DNA of 59,354 nucleotides. Source: Pseudonocardia nigra (lineage in GTDB: Bacteria; Actinomycetota; Actinomycetes; Mycobacteriales; Pseudonocardiaceae). Below the pieces are notes generated by a model. The model did no database searches, was not told the origin of the DNA, and saw only the letters and a list, made by a program, of their open reading frames with translations. The translations under genes were made by a program, and so were the position numbers. The DNA lies in NCBI RefSeq assembly GCF_019396355.1, contig NZ_JAHKRK010000023.1, positions 1 to 59,354 of the forward strand, written 5' to 3'. Positions 1-8,200 of the stretch are shown here, in pieces (positions within the stretch are counted from its first letter, which is position 1; each line of letters begins with the position of its first letter).

Positions 1-78
1 TCGTCGCGGTGTCCGGTCGGGCAGCAACGGCTCCAGCCGTGCCCACTCCGCGTCGGTCAAGTCGTGGCGATCAAGCAC
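1..78 (-). mobile_element. IS5/IS4-type transposase, N-terminal fragment cut by window edge
   Basis: Read on the minus strand from a GTG at 78, the frame gives a short start and then the motif DLTDAEWARLEPLLP, the hallmark N-terminus of IS5-group transposases (DUF4096-like). Only about 26 residues are inside the window, so completeness cannot be judged. The element is transcribed away from the TRAP genes, and its upstream end lies somewhere before 137. The substrate-binding dctP gene expected beside dctQM is not seen, so the insertion may have separated the permease genes from it or from their promoter; that is inference. Confidence 0.75.
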
Positions 79-136
79 AGAAGAGATCTACCGCAGCCGA
101 CCCGCATGATCCACGGGACACGCTCTAGCCGCCACC

Positions 137-166
137 GGACGGGGACGGCCATGGCCGTCCCCGTCC
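137..166. repeat. 30-bp perfect palindrome over the dctQ start
   Basis: Positions 137-166 read identically on both strands, centred on the CCATGG that contains the ATG at 151. It could fold at the transcript 5' end and hide that start codon, act as a dyad operator, or belong to the junction with the transposase at 1-78. No role is proven by the sequence. Confidence 0.8.
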
Positions 167-807
167 CCAGCATGGAGGACGCGGTGCAGCGCTTCGATCG
201 GGTGCTGACTCGGATCGAGAACGTCCTGGCGGCGTCGGCCCTGGGCCTGGCGACGGTCATCGCCATCGTCGCGGTGGTCCTCCGCTACGCCTTCGGGATC
301 TTCCTCTTCTGGTCCGAGGAAGCGATCATCTATCTGATCATCTACTCGACCTTCCTCGGCGCCGTCATCACGTTGCGCCACAACGAGCACGTCAACGTCG
401 ACATCCTCGCGGTATTCCTCGCCGACCGCGGCAAGCGCATGGTCGCCGTCCTCGGCGCGGCCATCACCGCCGTGTACCTCGCCGCCGTCGGCGGCTACGC
501 GTGGCTGCTGCTGTTCGAACCGTTCTCCACCTCGACGACCACCCCGTCGCTCAAGCTGCCGCTGTGGATCGTGGAGGCCGCGGTCCCCGTCGGCTTCACG
601 CTGATGTTCCTGCGCGCGCTGGAGATCCTCGTGCGGACCGCGCGCGGGATCGACACCTTCCCGGAGGGGCACCGCTCGCTCCTCGAGGTCGAGGCGGACG
701 CCGCCGGCCTCGACGCGCGCGAGGTCGACCCCACCCGGCGGGATCCCGGCGACCCACCGGACCCGCCGGACCTGCGGCCGGACGCCCCGAAGGAGGACGA
801 CCGGTGA
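151..807 (+). CDS. dctQ: TRAP transporter small permease (DctQ-like)
   Basis: About 218 residues with four hydrophobic segments (roughly residues 25-50, 60-80, 100-125 and 140-160) separated by short loops, as in DctQ subunits of tripartite ATP-independent periplasmic transporters, which use an ion gradient to import carboxylates or related acids. The C-terminal tail is long, Pro/Asp-rich and hydrophilic. The start is uncertain: ATG 151 has a GGGGAC upstream but sits in a perfect palindrome, while ATG 172 (MEDAVQRF) has no clear ribosome site. The stop overlaps the next gene's GTG by four bases (GTGA), so the two are translationally coupled. The substrate is unknown because no DctP gene is present. 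Confidence 0.85.
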   Translation: MAVPVPSMEDAVQRFDRVLTRIENVLAASALGLATVIAIVAVVLRYAFGIFLFWSEEAIIYLIIYSTFLGAVITLRHNEHVNVDILAVFLADRGKRMVAVLGAAITAVYLAAVGGYAWLLLFEPFSTSTTTPSLKLPLWIVEAAVPVGFTLMFLRALEILVRTARGIDTFPEGHRSLLEVEADAAGLDAREVDPTRRDPGDPPDPPDLRPDAPKEDDR

Positions 808-2093
808 CCGAGGCCTCGATCGCGCTGGTCGTCATCCTCTTCGCCCTGTTGTTCTCGTCCGCCCCCATCGCGGTGGCGCTGGGACTCACTTCGTTCGTCT
901 ACTTCTTCTACTTCACGACGATCCCGCTGACCCAGGTGCCGGAGCGGCTGTTCAACTCCCTCAACTCGTTCCCGCTGATGGCGATCCCGTTCTTCGTGCT
1001 CGCGGCGAGCATCATGAGCCGCGGCGGGATCAGCAGGCGGTTGATCGCCGCGAGCAACGCACTGGTGGGACAGTTCCGCGGCGGGCTGGCGATGACCGCG
1101 GTGCTGTCGTGCATGTTCTTCGCCGCCATCTCCGGGTCGAGCCCGGCCACCGTCGTCGCCGTCGGCACGCTGATCATCCCGGCCATGATCGCCGCTGGCT
1201 ACGGCAAGCGCTTCTCCACCGGCCTGATCGCGACGTCCGGTTCGCTCGGCATCCTCATCCCCCCGTCGATCCCGCTGATCGTGTACGGGATCGCGACCGA
1301 GGAGTCGATCGGCGACCTGTTCATCGCCGGCCTGCTGCCCGGCCTCGTCGCCGGTCTCATGCTCCTCGGCCTGGTGCTGGTGGTCTCCCGCAGGCGCGGA
1401 TACGGCACCGGGGAGCACACCATCGTCATGACGAGCGCCGAGCGGATCCGCGCCCTCCGCGACGCGCTGCTGAGCCTCGCTCTGCCCGGGCTCGTCCTGG
1501 GGGGCATCTACGGCGGCATCTTCACCCCCACCGAGGCGGCCGCGATGGCCGTGCTCTACGCGGTCGTCGTGTCCGTCTTCGTCTACAAGGAGCTGGACCT
1601 CAAGGCGCTCGGTGGCATCCTGCTCTCGTCGTCGCGCACCTCGGCGATGATCATGTTCATCATCGCCAACGGCATCCTGTTCTCCTTCGTGCTCACCTCC
1701 GAACGCATCCCGGGCGAGATCACCGAGATGCTGCTGGGCTACGAGTTGAACAAATGGACGTTCCTGCTGCTCGTCAACATCATCCTGCTGGTGGCGGGCT
1801 GCTTCATGGAGACCTCCAGCGCCATCCTCATCATCGCCCCGATCCTGCTGCCGATCGGCCTCGAGCTCGGGGTCGACCCGATCCACCTCGGCATCATCAT
1901 GGTGATGAACCTGGAGATCGGCATGATCACCCCGCCGCTGGGCCTGAACCTGTTCGTGGCCAGCGGCATGTCGGGGATGAGCGTCCTGCAGGTGGCCAGG
2001 GCGGCGGTCCCCACCGCGCTGGTGCTGCTGGCCGCGCTGTTCCTGGTGACCTACGTGCCGGCGATCTCGCTCGCGTTCCTGGGCGGGGGGTAG
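804..2093 (+). CDS. dctM: TRAP transporter large permease (DctM-like)
   Basis: 429 residues, almost entirely hydrophobic with 11-12 predicted membrane spans, the usual DctM size and layout. Typical patches include the glycine/proline-rich GILIPPSIPLIVYG near residue 150 and PTEAAAMAVLYA near 240. It forms the ion-coupled channel subunit with DctQ in the cytoplasmic membrane. The GTG start overlaps the dctQ stop (GTGA). The gene ends 57 bases before the convergent brxHI stop. The ligand cannot be told without the binding protein. Confidence 0.92.
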   Translation: MTEASIALVVILFALLFSSAPIAVALGLTSFVYFFYFTTIPLTQVPERLFNSLNSFPLMAIPFFVLAASIMSRGGISRRLIAASNALVGQFRGGLAMTAVLSCMFFAAISGSSPATVVAVGTLIIPAMIAAGYGKRFSTGLIATSGSLGILIPPSIPLIVYGIATEESIGDLFIAGLLPGLVAGLMLLGLVLVVSRRRGYGTGEHTIVMTSAERIRALRDALLSLALPGLVLGGIYGGIFTPTEAAAMAVLYAVVVSVFVYKELDLKALGGILLSSSRTSAMIMFIIANGILFSFVLTSERIPGEITEMLLGYELNKWTFLLLVNIILLVAGCFMETSSAILIIAPILLPIGLELGVDPIHLGIIMVMNLEIGMITPPLGLNLFVASGMSGMSVLQVARAAVPTALVLLAALFLVTYVPAISLAFLGGG

Positions 2094-2150
2094 AGATCAA
2101 CGCGGGCCGCGCCTCCGGATCGATGCCCCGCTATCCCGTTTCCGCCTGCC

Positions 2151-4244
2151 CTACGACGCGTCCACTGCCAGCCGCCGCGGCTCCCCCAGCACGGTCCGCG
2201 CGCCATCGCTGTCGCCCAGCCGTTGTCCGACGGTTGCGCGGGCCAGCTGATCCGGCAGCGCTGCGGAGAACTTGAGGCCCGCGACCGCCCGCGCGTCGAC
2301 CGCCGGCTGGGCGATGGTCTCGACGCCGGCAAGAGCTGCCCGGACGTACTGGAGGTCCGCGCCGCGCCGAAGGCGCACGACCTGGTCGCCGAGCCGCTGC
2401 CGCGGGTCGACGAGGTCGCCGAGCGTCGCCTGGAGGGACCTGTTGGCCGCGACCCCGGCCCAGGTCCACCAGTGCACGTCGCCCTCCGGGCTGCGGCGCA
2501 CCACTGTTGCCGCCTCGACGACATCGCCGCTGTGGTGCTGCCTCAGGTCCGCAAGTCCCTCGGCCGCCCGCCGGGACAGGCGCACGTCGGGCAGGCCGGC
2601 GCCGAGAAGCACGTCGCGCATCCCCCGCGTCACCGCGAACGAGAGACCGCCGCCGTCGCCGCTCCACTTCGCGCGGCCGGGGAGATCGGTGGCTTCCACG
2701 AAACACCGCCGCCGCTTCCAGTCGACGTAGGTCACGAGCCATGCGCGGCCCGCCAGCAGGAGCACGCGGGGTGCGCCTCCGGTGTCCGCGAGCAGTACGT
2801 CGTCCCCGACGGAACCGATCTCGTCGCGGCCGGCGAGCACGACGAACTCGGGTGCGGCCGTGAACACCGCCATCAGATCGGAGAAGTGCCGCCGTCCGAA
2901 CCGTCGTTCGGCCTCCGGTCCGATGAACGCCAGGTCGCCGTCCGTCTCGAGGAATCCCTCGGCGACGAGGTGCTCCAGGATCTCGGCGCCGGCCGTCGTC
3001 ATCGGTGCCAGCTCGTGCCACCACTCGGGCCAGGTCCGCCGGCCGAGCGTGTGTTCCTGCAGGGCGAGAGCCAGCAGCTGCTGGGCGACGATGTGTCGCG
3101 GCGACGGCGGGGGGACCACCGGTTCGACCCAGCCCTCCGACCACCGCACCAGCAGGCCGGCGGCGTGCAGCAGCTGATCGTGGTCCAGCGCGAGGAAGAG
3201 GCAGTTGCGCGAGCTGCCGGGACGCCTGCCCGTCCGGCCGATCCGTTGCAGGAACGACGCCACCGTCCGCGGCGCACCGATCTGGATCACGCGATCGAGG
3301 TCGCCGACGTCGATGCCGAGTTCGAGCGTCGACGTCGCGACGATCACGCAGTCCCGCGCCTCGGCGAACGCCTCTTCCGAGCGGCGTCGCTCCGCGGGCG
3401 ACAGCGACGAGTGCGAGAGGTAGGTGTCGACGTCGCGCAGCCGCAGCGCCGTGCCCAGCTCCTCGGCGCGCCGCCTGCTGTCGACGAACACCAGGCGTTT
3501 CTCACCGCGGTGCAGGCGGCTGATGACGGTCGCCGCCCCGTCCACCGAACCGACGTGATCGAGCTGGACGTCGCCGGCCGGAGCGGCCGCGGGCGGCGCC
3601 ACGACGGCGCGCCGCCGGTCGGGGGCCGCGCCCTGGAGCCACCCGAGCAGTTCCTCCGGGTTCCCGACCGTCGCCGAGAGGCCGACGCGCTGCAGGGGGC
3701 GTCCGGCGAGCTCGGCGAGCCGCTCCAGCACGTGGAGGAGGTGCCATCCGCGGTCGTCGCCTGCGAACGCGTGCACCTCGTCGACGACGACCGCGCGCAC
3801 ATCGGCAAACGCGAGCCTGCTGTCGATGCTCGCCGAGACGAGCATCGACTCCAGCGACTCGGGGGTGGTGAGCAGGATGTCCGGACGCTCCCGCAGGATG
3901 CGACGGCGCACGCCCTGCCCGGTGTCGCCGTGCCACAGCGCCGCCGACCGGCCCACCCATGCGGCGTAGTCGTGCAGGCGCGGCTGCAGGTTGTTGAGCA
4001 GGGCCCGCAGCGGACAGACGTAGAGCACCGAGGTGCCCGTCCACCCGTCCCCGGCCATGTGGCTGAGCAGCGGAAACACCGCCGCCTCGGTCTTCCCGCC
4101 CGCCGTGGGTGCCAGCAGGAGGCAGTCCACCCCGTCCAGTACCGGTGCCACCGCGGCCTCCTGGAGCGGACGCAGGCCCGGCCACTGGAGGGTGTTGACC
4201 ACGTGGTGCTGGATCACCGGGTGGAGCCGGGCGAACGCGGACAC
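2151..4244 (-). CDS. brxHI: BREX-2 helicase BrxHI (Lhr-like DEAD/DEAH superfamily 2)
   Basis: 697 residues. Superfamily 2 motifs are clear: APTAGGKT (residues 45-52, Walker A), DEVH (155-158), LSAT, then STLELGIDVGDLD and QRIGRTGRR in the second RecA domain, followed by an Lhr-like C-terminal region. BREX type 2 loci are defined by pglW, pglX, pglY, pglZ, brxD and brxHI, and all six are in this window. The gene is last in the pglY-pglZ-brxD-brxHI operon and starts at GTG 4244, nine bases after the brxD stop, with a weak ribosome site. The helicase activity is family knowledge; its exact step in phage exclusion is not established. Confidence 0.92.
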   Translation of the reverse strand: MSAFARLHPVIQHHVVNTLQWPGLRPLQEAAVAPVLDGVDCLLLAPTAGGKTEAAVFPLLSHMAGDGWTGTSVLYVCPLRALLNNLQPRLHDYAAWVGRSAALWHGDTGQGVRRRILRERPDILLTTPESLESMLVSASIDSRLAFADVRAVVVDEVHAFAGDDRGWHLLHVLERLAELAGRPLQRVGLSATVGNPEELLGWLQGAAPDRRRAVVAPPAAAPAGDVQLDHVGSVDGAATVISRLHRGEKRLVFVDSRRRAEELGTALRLRDVDTYLSHSSLSPAERRRSEEAFAEARDCVIVATSTLELGIDVGDLDRVIQIGAPRTVASFLQRIGRTGRRPGSSRNCLFLALDHDQLLHAAGLLVRWSEGWVEPVVPPPSPRHIVAQQLLALALQEHTLGRRTWPEWWHELAPMTTAGAEILEHLVAEGFLETDGDLAFIGPEAERRFGRRHFSDLMAVFTAAPEFVVLAGRDEIGSVGDDVLLADTGGAPRVLLLAGRAWLVTYVDWKRRRCFVEATDLPGRAKWSGDGGGLSFAVTRGMRDVLLGAGLPDVRLSRRAAEGLADLRQHHSGDVVEAATVVRRSPEGDVHWWTWAGVAANRSLQATLGDLVDPRQRLGDQVVRLRRGADLQYVRAALAGVETIAQPAVDARAVAGLKFSAALPDQLARATVGQRLGDSDGARTVLGEPRRLAVDAS

Positions 4245-4253
4245 GGACCGGCC

Positions 4254-5573
4254 CTACAGGCCGACGTCGATGTCGTCGAGCCCGACGGCAGCCTGCCGCT
4301 CGACGTCGGTGAGCTCCCCGGAGGACACGGTGAGGGCGTAGTCACGCCGCGGGTCGAAGTCGGCGTACTGGTCGACGCGGTCGAGGACGTCGCCGACGAG
4401 CTTGCGCAGGAACAGCCGGGGCGCGACGCCCACCTTCCCGCCGAGTCCGCCGGTGACGGCGCGGGCGAGGGTCGCCACGTAGTCGTCGTCGGCCAGGGCC
4501 CTGACGCGCTCCGGTGCGTCGGCACCCGCGGCGTAGAGGTCCCGGACGCGGGCGCCGAGCTCGACGAGCCGCGGCTGGTCGAAGCCGAGCAGGCGCACCT
4601 GCGGTGCTCGCGGGTTGTCGAACCGCGAATCGGTGGAGAAGTCGGTGTGCAGGCGCTGGGCCAGCGGTGGCAGCAGGGCGACACCTTGGCGTCCGTCGAA
4701 GAACGCCGGCGTCCCGGTGATCACCAGGTACAACCCGGGGAAGCGCCCGCCGTCGACCTCGTCGAGCAGCTGCCGCAACGCGTTCAGCGCCTTGGCCCGG
4801 GCGTCGCTGCGCACCCGCTGCAGCGTCTCCACCTCGTCGAGCACCAGCACGAGCCCGGGATGGCCCGCGTCCCGCAGCACGGTGAGCAGGCCCTGCAGGA
4901 AACCGAGGGCGAGGAAATGGTCGATGTCCCCGCGCACGCCCGCCGACTGACGCGCCGCAGCGGCGACGTGCGGCTGGCCCGCGAGCCACGCGGCGAGCCC
5001 TTCGGCGGTGTCGGTGTCGCCGTCGGCGAGGGCGCGGCGGTACCCGCGCAGTCCGGCGGCGAAGCCGGGCGTGGTGCGCGCGAGAGCGGCGAGCCGCTGC
5101 TCCAACAGCCGATCGACGGCCTGGCCGAGCCCGTCGGCGTCCTCCGGTGAGGCGGCCCCGTCGGCGAGCACGTCCTCCTCCAGCGCGTACAGCCACGAGT
5201 CGAGGACGGGCCGGAACGCGCTGGGCGCGTCCGTCGCCGTGGCCAGCCGCTCGCACAACCGCCGGTAGACGGTCTCCAGGCGGTGCAGCGGTGTCTCCGT
5301 CTCCGAGATCTGCACTTCTGCGGTGGCCATGCCCGCCGCCTTGGCCCGCTCCCCCAGCCACCGTGACACGAACGTCTTGCCCGAGCCGTACTCGCCGCGG
5401 ATGGCGGTGAAGGCCGCCGCGCCTGCCCGGCACGCGGCGAGCTCGGCGTCGAACGCGGGGGCCAGCCGGTCGAGCCCGACGGCGAGCAGGTCCAACCCGC
5501 TCTCCGGGACGGTGCCGCGCCGCAGCGCGGCGAGCACCGTACGCCGACGGGCCGGGCTGATGTTCTCGATCAC
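4254..5573 (-). CDS. brxD: BREX-2 ATP-binding protein BrxD
   Basis: 439 residues with GEYGSGKT (residues 60-67, Walker A) and LVLVLDEVETLQ near 240 (Walker B), typical of the DUF2791-type BREX ATPases. The N-terminus (MIENISPARRRTVLAALRRG) starts at ATG 5573, which overlaps the pglZ stop by four bases (ATGA). It is followed by brxHI after nine bases. Its position between pglZ and brxHI is the usual BREX type 2 order. Probably an ATP-driven DNA- or complex-remodelling component; the biochemical role is not known. Confidence 0.9.
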   Translation of the reverse strand: MIENISPARRRTVLAALRRGTVPESGLDLLAVGLDRLAPAFDAELAACRAGAAAFTAIRGEYGSGKTFVSRWLGERAKAAGMATAEVQISETETPLHRLETVYRRLCERLATATDAPSAFRPVLDSWLYALEEDVLADGAASPEDADGLGQAVDRLLEQRLAALARTTPGFAAGLRGYRRALADGDTDTAEGLAAWLAGQPHVAAAARQSAGVRGDIDHFLALGFLQGLLTVLRDAGHPGLVLVLDEVETLQRVRSDARAKALNALRQLLDEVDGGRFPGLYLVITGTPAFFDGRQGVALLPPLAQRLHTDFSTDSRFDNPRAPQVRLLGFDQPRLVELGARVRDLYAAGADAPERVRALADDDYVATLARAVTGGLGGKVGVAPRLFLRKLVGDVLDRVDQYADFDPRRDYALTVSSGELTDVERQAAVGLDDIDVGL

Positions 5574-8200
5574 CGCGACGCCGGGAACTGCTCGTCCAGC
5601 AGTGCACGGTCGAGGGCGACCGCGCGGTCACCGTCGACGAGGGTGAGGACCGGGAAGCTGTCGCGGTTGAGGACGCGGCCGAGCGCGGCGACGACGCCGC
5701 GGACGTTGCGTCCGGCGCTGCCCGCCGCGGTCAGCACCACTGCCACCGGCAACCGGCCGCCCGCCGCGTCCAGGGCATCGACCACCGCGGCGAAGACCTC
5801 CGGAGCCGGCACCCGGTTGGCCGGTAGCTCGGCGTGGGCGGCCCGGAACGCCTCCGACGCGACGAGCAGGGCACCGCGCCCGGCGCTCTGCGGAGCCGGC
5901 TGCGGTGCGGGAGCGTCGAACAGGGCCTCCGCCTGCGGCGCGACGGGCTTGCGCCGCCGCTTCTGCGACGGCGACAGGGGTGGGGGTGGCAGCGGTGCGA
6001 CTGCGGCGCCCCCGGTCCACCACGCCGGGCCCCCTGGCGCCCGCCACGTCCAGCCGGCCGGGGTCTCCGTTCCCGGAGGAAGCAGCACCACCAGCGGGAT
6101 CGCGACCTCGGCCAGCGTGGCCCCGCCGTGGTAGCCGTGCGACTCCCGGCCGTACCGCAGCTCCTCGGTGGCCGCGAGGATCGCGCGCCCCTCCGGGGTG
6201 AGCACGCGGGGCCCGGTGACGAGCACCTCGTCCGGGCCGGCCGGCGCGTCCGCCACCCGCCAGCGAGCCCCTCCGCTGGGGTCGGACCGCAGCTGCGATC
6301 CGTGCTCGAGGACGTGCCCGTGGTCGCTGGTCAGCACCACGACGCGGCCGAAGGACGCCGCGCGCTCGAGCAGCTGGGGGAGCCCGCTGATGTCCTCGGG
6401 TCGCCACGCCGGATCCACCGACTGTCGGCCGTGGGCCAATGCGTCGTCGACGCCGTTGAGCACGACGCCCACCACCGGTGGCCCGTCCGGTCCCAGCGCG
6501 TCCTCGAGTTCAGCCCCGAGGTCGTTGCCGTCGACCCCGGCGAGGCCCGCCTTGTGCACGAGCACCGCTCCCCCGGGTGGCCAGAACGGGTGTGCCGCGA
6601 AGGCCGCGCGTTCGGCCGGCGCCGTTCCGGTGCGCAGCGCGGCGGCGAAGAGGCCGGCCCGGCTGTAGAACGTCTCCGTCGGCAGTGCGGCCAGTACCGC
6701 GTCACGGGTGCCGTCGCTTGCCCGGACGACCTCGTGCCACCCCCGCCGATGGTCGACCAGCTCGTCGGTGACCTCGGCCGCGACCGCCCCGGACATACCG
6801 TCGACGACGACGAGCAGCACCCGCTGCTCGCGAGCCAGCGGTGCCACGAGGTCGGGCAGGACGGTCTCGACGGCGAGCAGGTCGGCCGGTGTCTCCGGGG
6901 CCGCCGCGAGACGCGCCGCGAAGGCGAGGTCCAGCTGCGTCCGCACCGCGCCCGCGTCCTTCGCGACCGCGGCGAGGACGTCCTGGATCCGCGGGTCCGA
7001 GTCGCCGCGGCGCACCTGCGTCAACGCCCGGTCCACCCAGGCCAGCTCCCCGGCGTGGCGACGGACTCCCGCCGCCGCGGTGTCGAGGACGGTGGACGGT
7101 TCGCCTGCCAGCCACCGTCGGAGTCGCAGCGCGGCGAGCAGCCGGTCGTGGCGGTGGCGTTGCGTCGCCATCTCCCGGTGTTCGGCGACCTGCGCCAGGG
7201 ATTCCCCGGTGAGCTGTGCGGCCGCCCGGGCCAACCGTTCGCCGTACCCGGACGGGAGCACCGGGCTGTGTATCGCGAGCTGCGCGGCGTGCAGGTGCGC
7301 GAGCATGGCGTCGGCCCGCCGGATCTGCTGGTCGATCCGCGCGGAGCCGGCCGAGCTCACGTGCTGCAGCGTCGCGGTCGCCGCGGCCGCCAGGTCCTCG
7401 CGGGACGGCACGCCCGCCCGGAAGCGCGACTCGGTGAACCGGCCGTAGGCCACGGCGGCGGCGTTGTCCGCGACCGGTGCGACCAGGATGGCCTGGGCCA
7501 CGAGGAGATCGGCGATGACGTCGTCGCGCTCGGCGGCCAGCGCCGCGAGCACGCCGGCGCCACCGCCGTGCAGTGCCACGAGGTGGTGGGTGAGCCCGTC
7601 GCGCTCGTCGGCCGGCAGCTCCCGCCAGCGGCCACGGGTGGCCGCGTCGTCGAGCACGCCGACCAGCTGCGGCAGGTCGACGTGTTCGGGGTCGATGCCG
7701 AGCCGCGCCGCCACGACCAGCGACAGCACCCGTGCGCGGCTGAGGGTGGCACCGGCCGTCGGCGGCAGTGCGTCGGCGCCGGCGAGTTCGACGAGCGCGT
7801 CGACGAGCCAGTGCTCGGTCTGGATCCGCGGGTCGAGCTGACGCGCGGCGAGCAGGTCCCCGAGCAGGGTGTACCGGTCCGCGTCGAGGAGCTTGCCCCG
7901 GTGCAGCCGCGCGAGCACGGCGTCGCCGAGCTCGCTCTCGGGGCGGTCGGTGAGCAGCACGAGGACGCTTCCCGGTGGCTGCGTCGCGAGCGCGTCGAGC
8001 ACCGCGAGCAGCGACGGGCACGCGGCGAGGTGCACGTCGCGGCCGCCGATCTCGACGGTGGTGGGGCCGTTCCACGTCGGCGTCGTGGGACTGCGGATGC
8101 CGATGACGCCGATGGCCCCGGGTTCACCGCGGCCGAGCTGGGAGCGGACCCGTTCGAGGATCGCCCGCTGTGCCGCGGTCGCGAGCTCAGCCGTCGCCAT
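5570..8200 (-). CDS. pglZ: BREX-2 alkaline-phosphatase-superfamily protein PglZ
   Basis: 876 residues. The C-terminal half carries the PglZ core of the alkaline phosphatase superfamily: LLVVVDGMSG near residue 462 (metal/nucleophile loop) and VVVLTSDHGHV near 620. PglZ is present in every BREX type; in Streptomyces coelicolor it has been proposed to counter the toxicity of PglX, so an intact pglZ beside a disabled pglX is a tolerable state. ATG 8200 lies 14 bases inside the end of pglY, and the stop overlaps brxD, so the operon is translationally coupled. No frameshift seen. Confidence 0.93.
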   Translation of the reverse strand: MATAELATAAQRAILERVRSQLGRGEPGAIGVIGIRSPTTPTWNGPTTVEIGGRDVHLAACPSLLAVLDALATQPPGSVLVLLTDRPESELGDAVLARLHRGKLLDADRYTLLGDLLAARQLDPRIQTEHWLVDALVELAGADALPPTAGATLSRARVLSLVVAARLGIDPEHVDLPQLVGVLDDAATRGRWRELPADERDGLTHHLVALHGGGAGVLAALAAERDDVIADLLVAQAILVAPVADNAAAVAYGRFTESRFRAGVPSREDLAAAATATLQHVSSAGSARIDQQIRRADAMLAHLHAAQLAIHSPVLPSGYGERLARAAAQLTGESLAQVAEHREMATQRHRHDRLLAALRLRRWLAGEPSTVLDTAAAGVRRHAGELAWVDRALTQVRRGDSDPRIQDVLAAVAKDAGAVRTQLDLAFAARLAAAPETPADLLAVETVLPDLVAPLAREQRVLLVVVDGMSGAVAAEVTDELVDHRRGWHEVVRASDGTRDAVLAALPTETFYSRAGLFAAALRTGTAPAERAAFAAHPFWPPGGAVLVHKAGLAGVDGNDLGAELEDALGPDGPPVVGVVLNGVDDALAHGRQSVDPAWRPEDISGLPQLLERAASFGRVVVLTSDHGHVLEHGSQLRSDPSGGARWRVADAPAGPDEVLVTGPRVLTPEGRAILAATEELRYGRESHGYHGGATLAEVAIPLVVLLPPGTETPAGWTWRAPGGPAWWTGGAAVAPLPPPPLSPSQKRRRKPVAPQAEALFDAPAPQPAPQSAGRGALLVASEAFRAAHAELPANRVPAPEVFAAVVDALDAAGGRLPVAVVLTAAGSAGRNVRGVVAALGRVLNRDSFPVLTLVDGDRAVALDRALLDEQFPASR

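Noticed and set aside
2223..5150. Very long plus-strand open frame (975 codons) opposite brxHI and brxD
   Set aside because: Arg/Pro/His-rich shadow of real minus-strand genes in high-GC DNA, with no domain sense. The same holds for the long plus-strand frames opposite pglZ, pglY, pglX and pglW.
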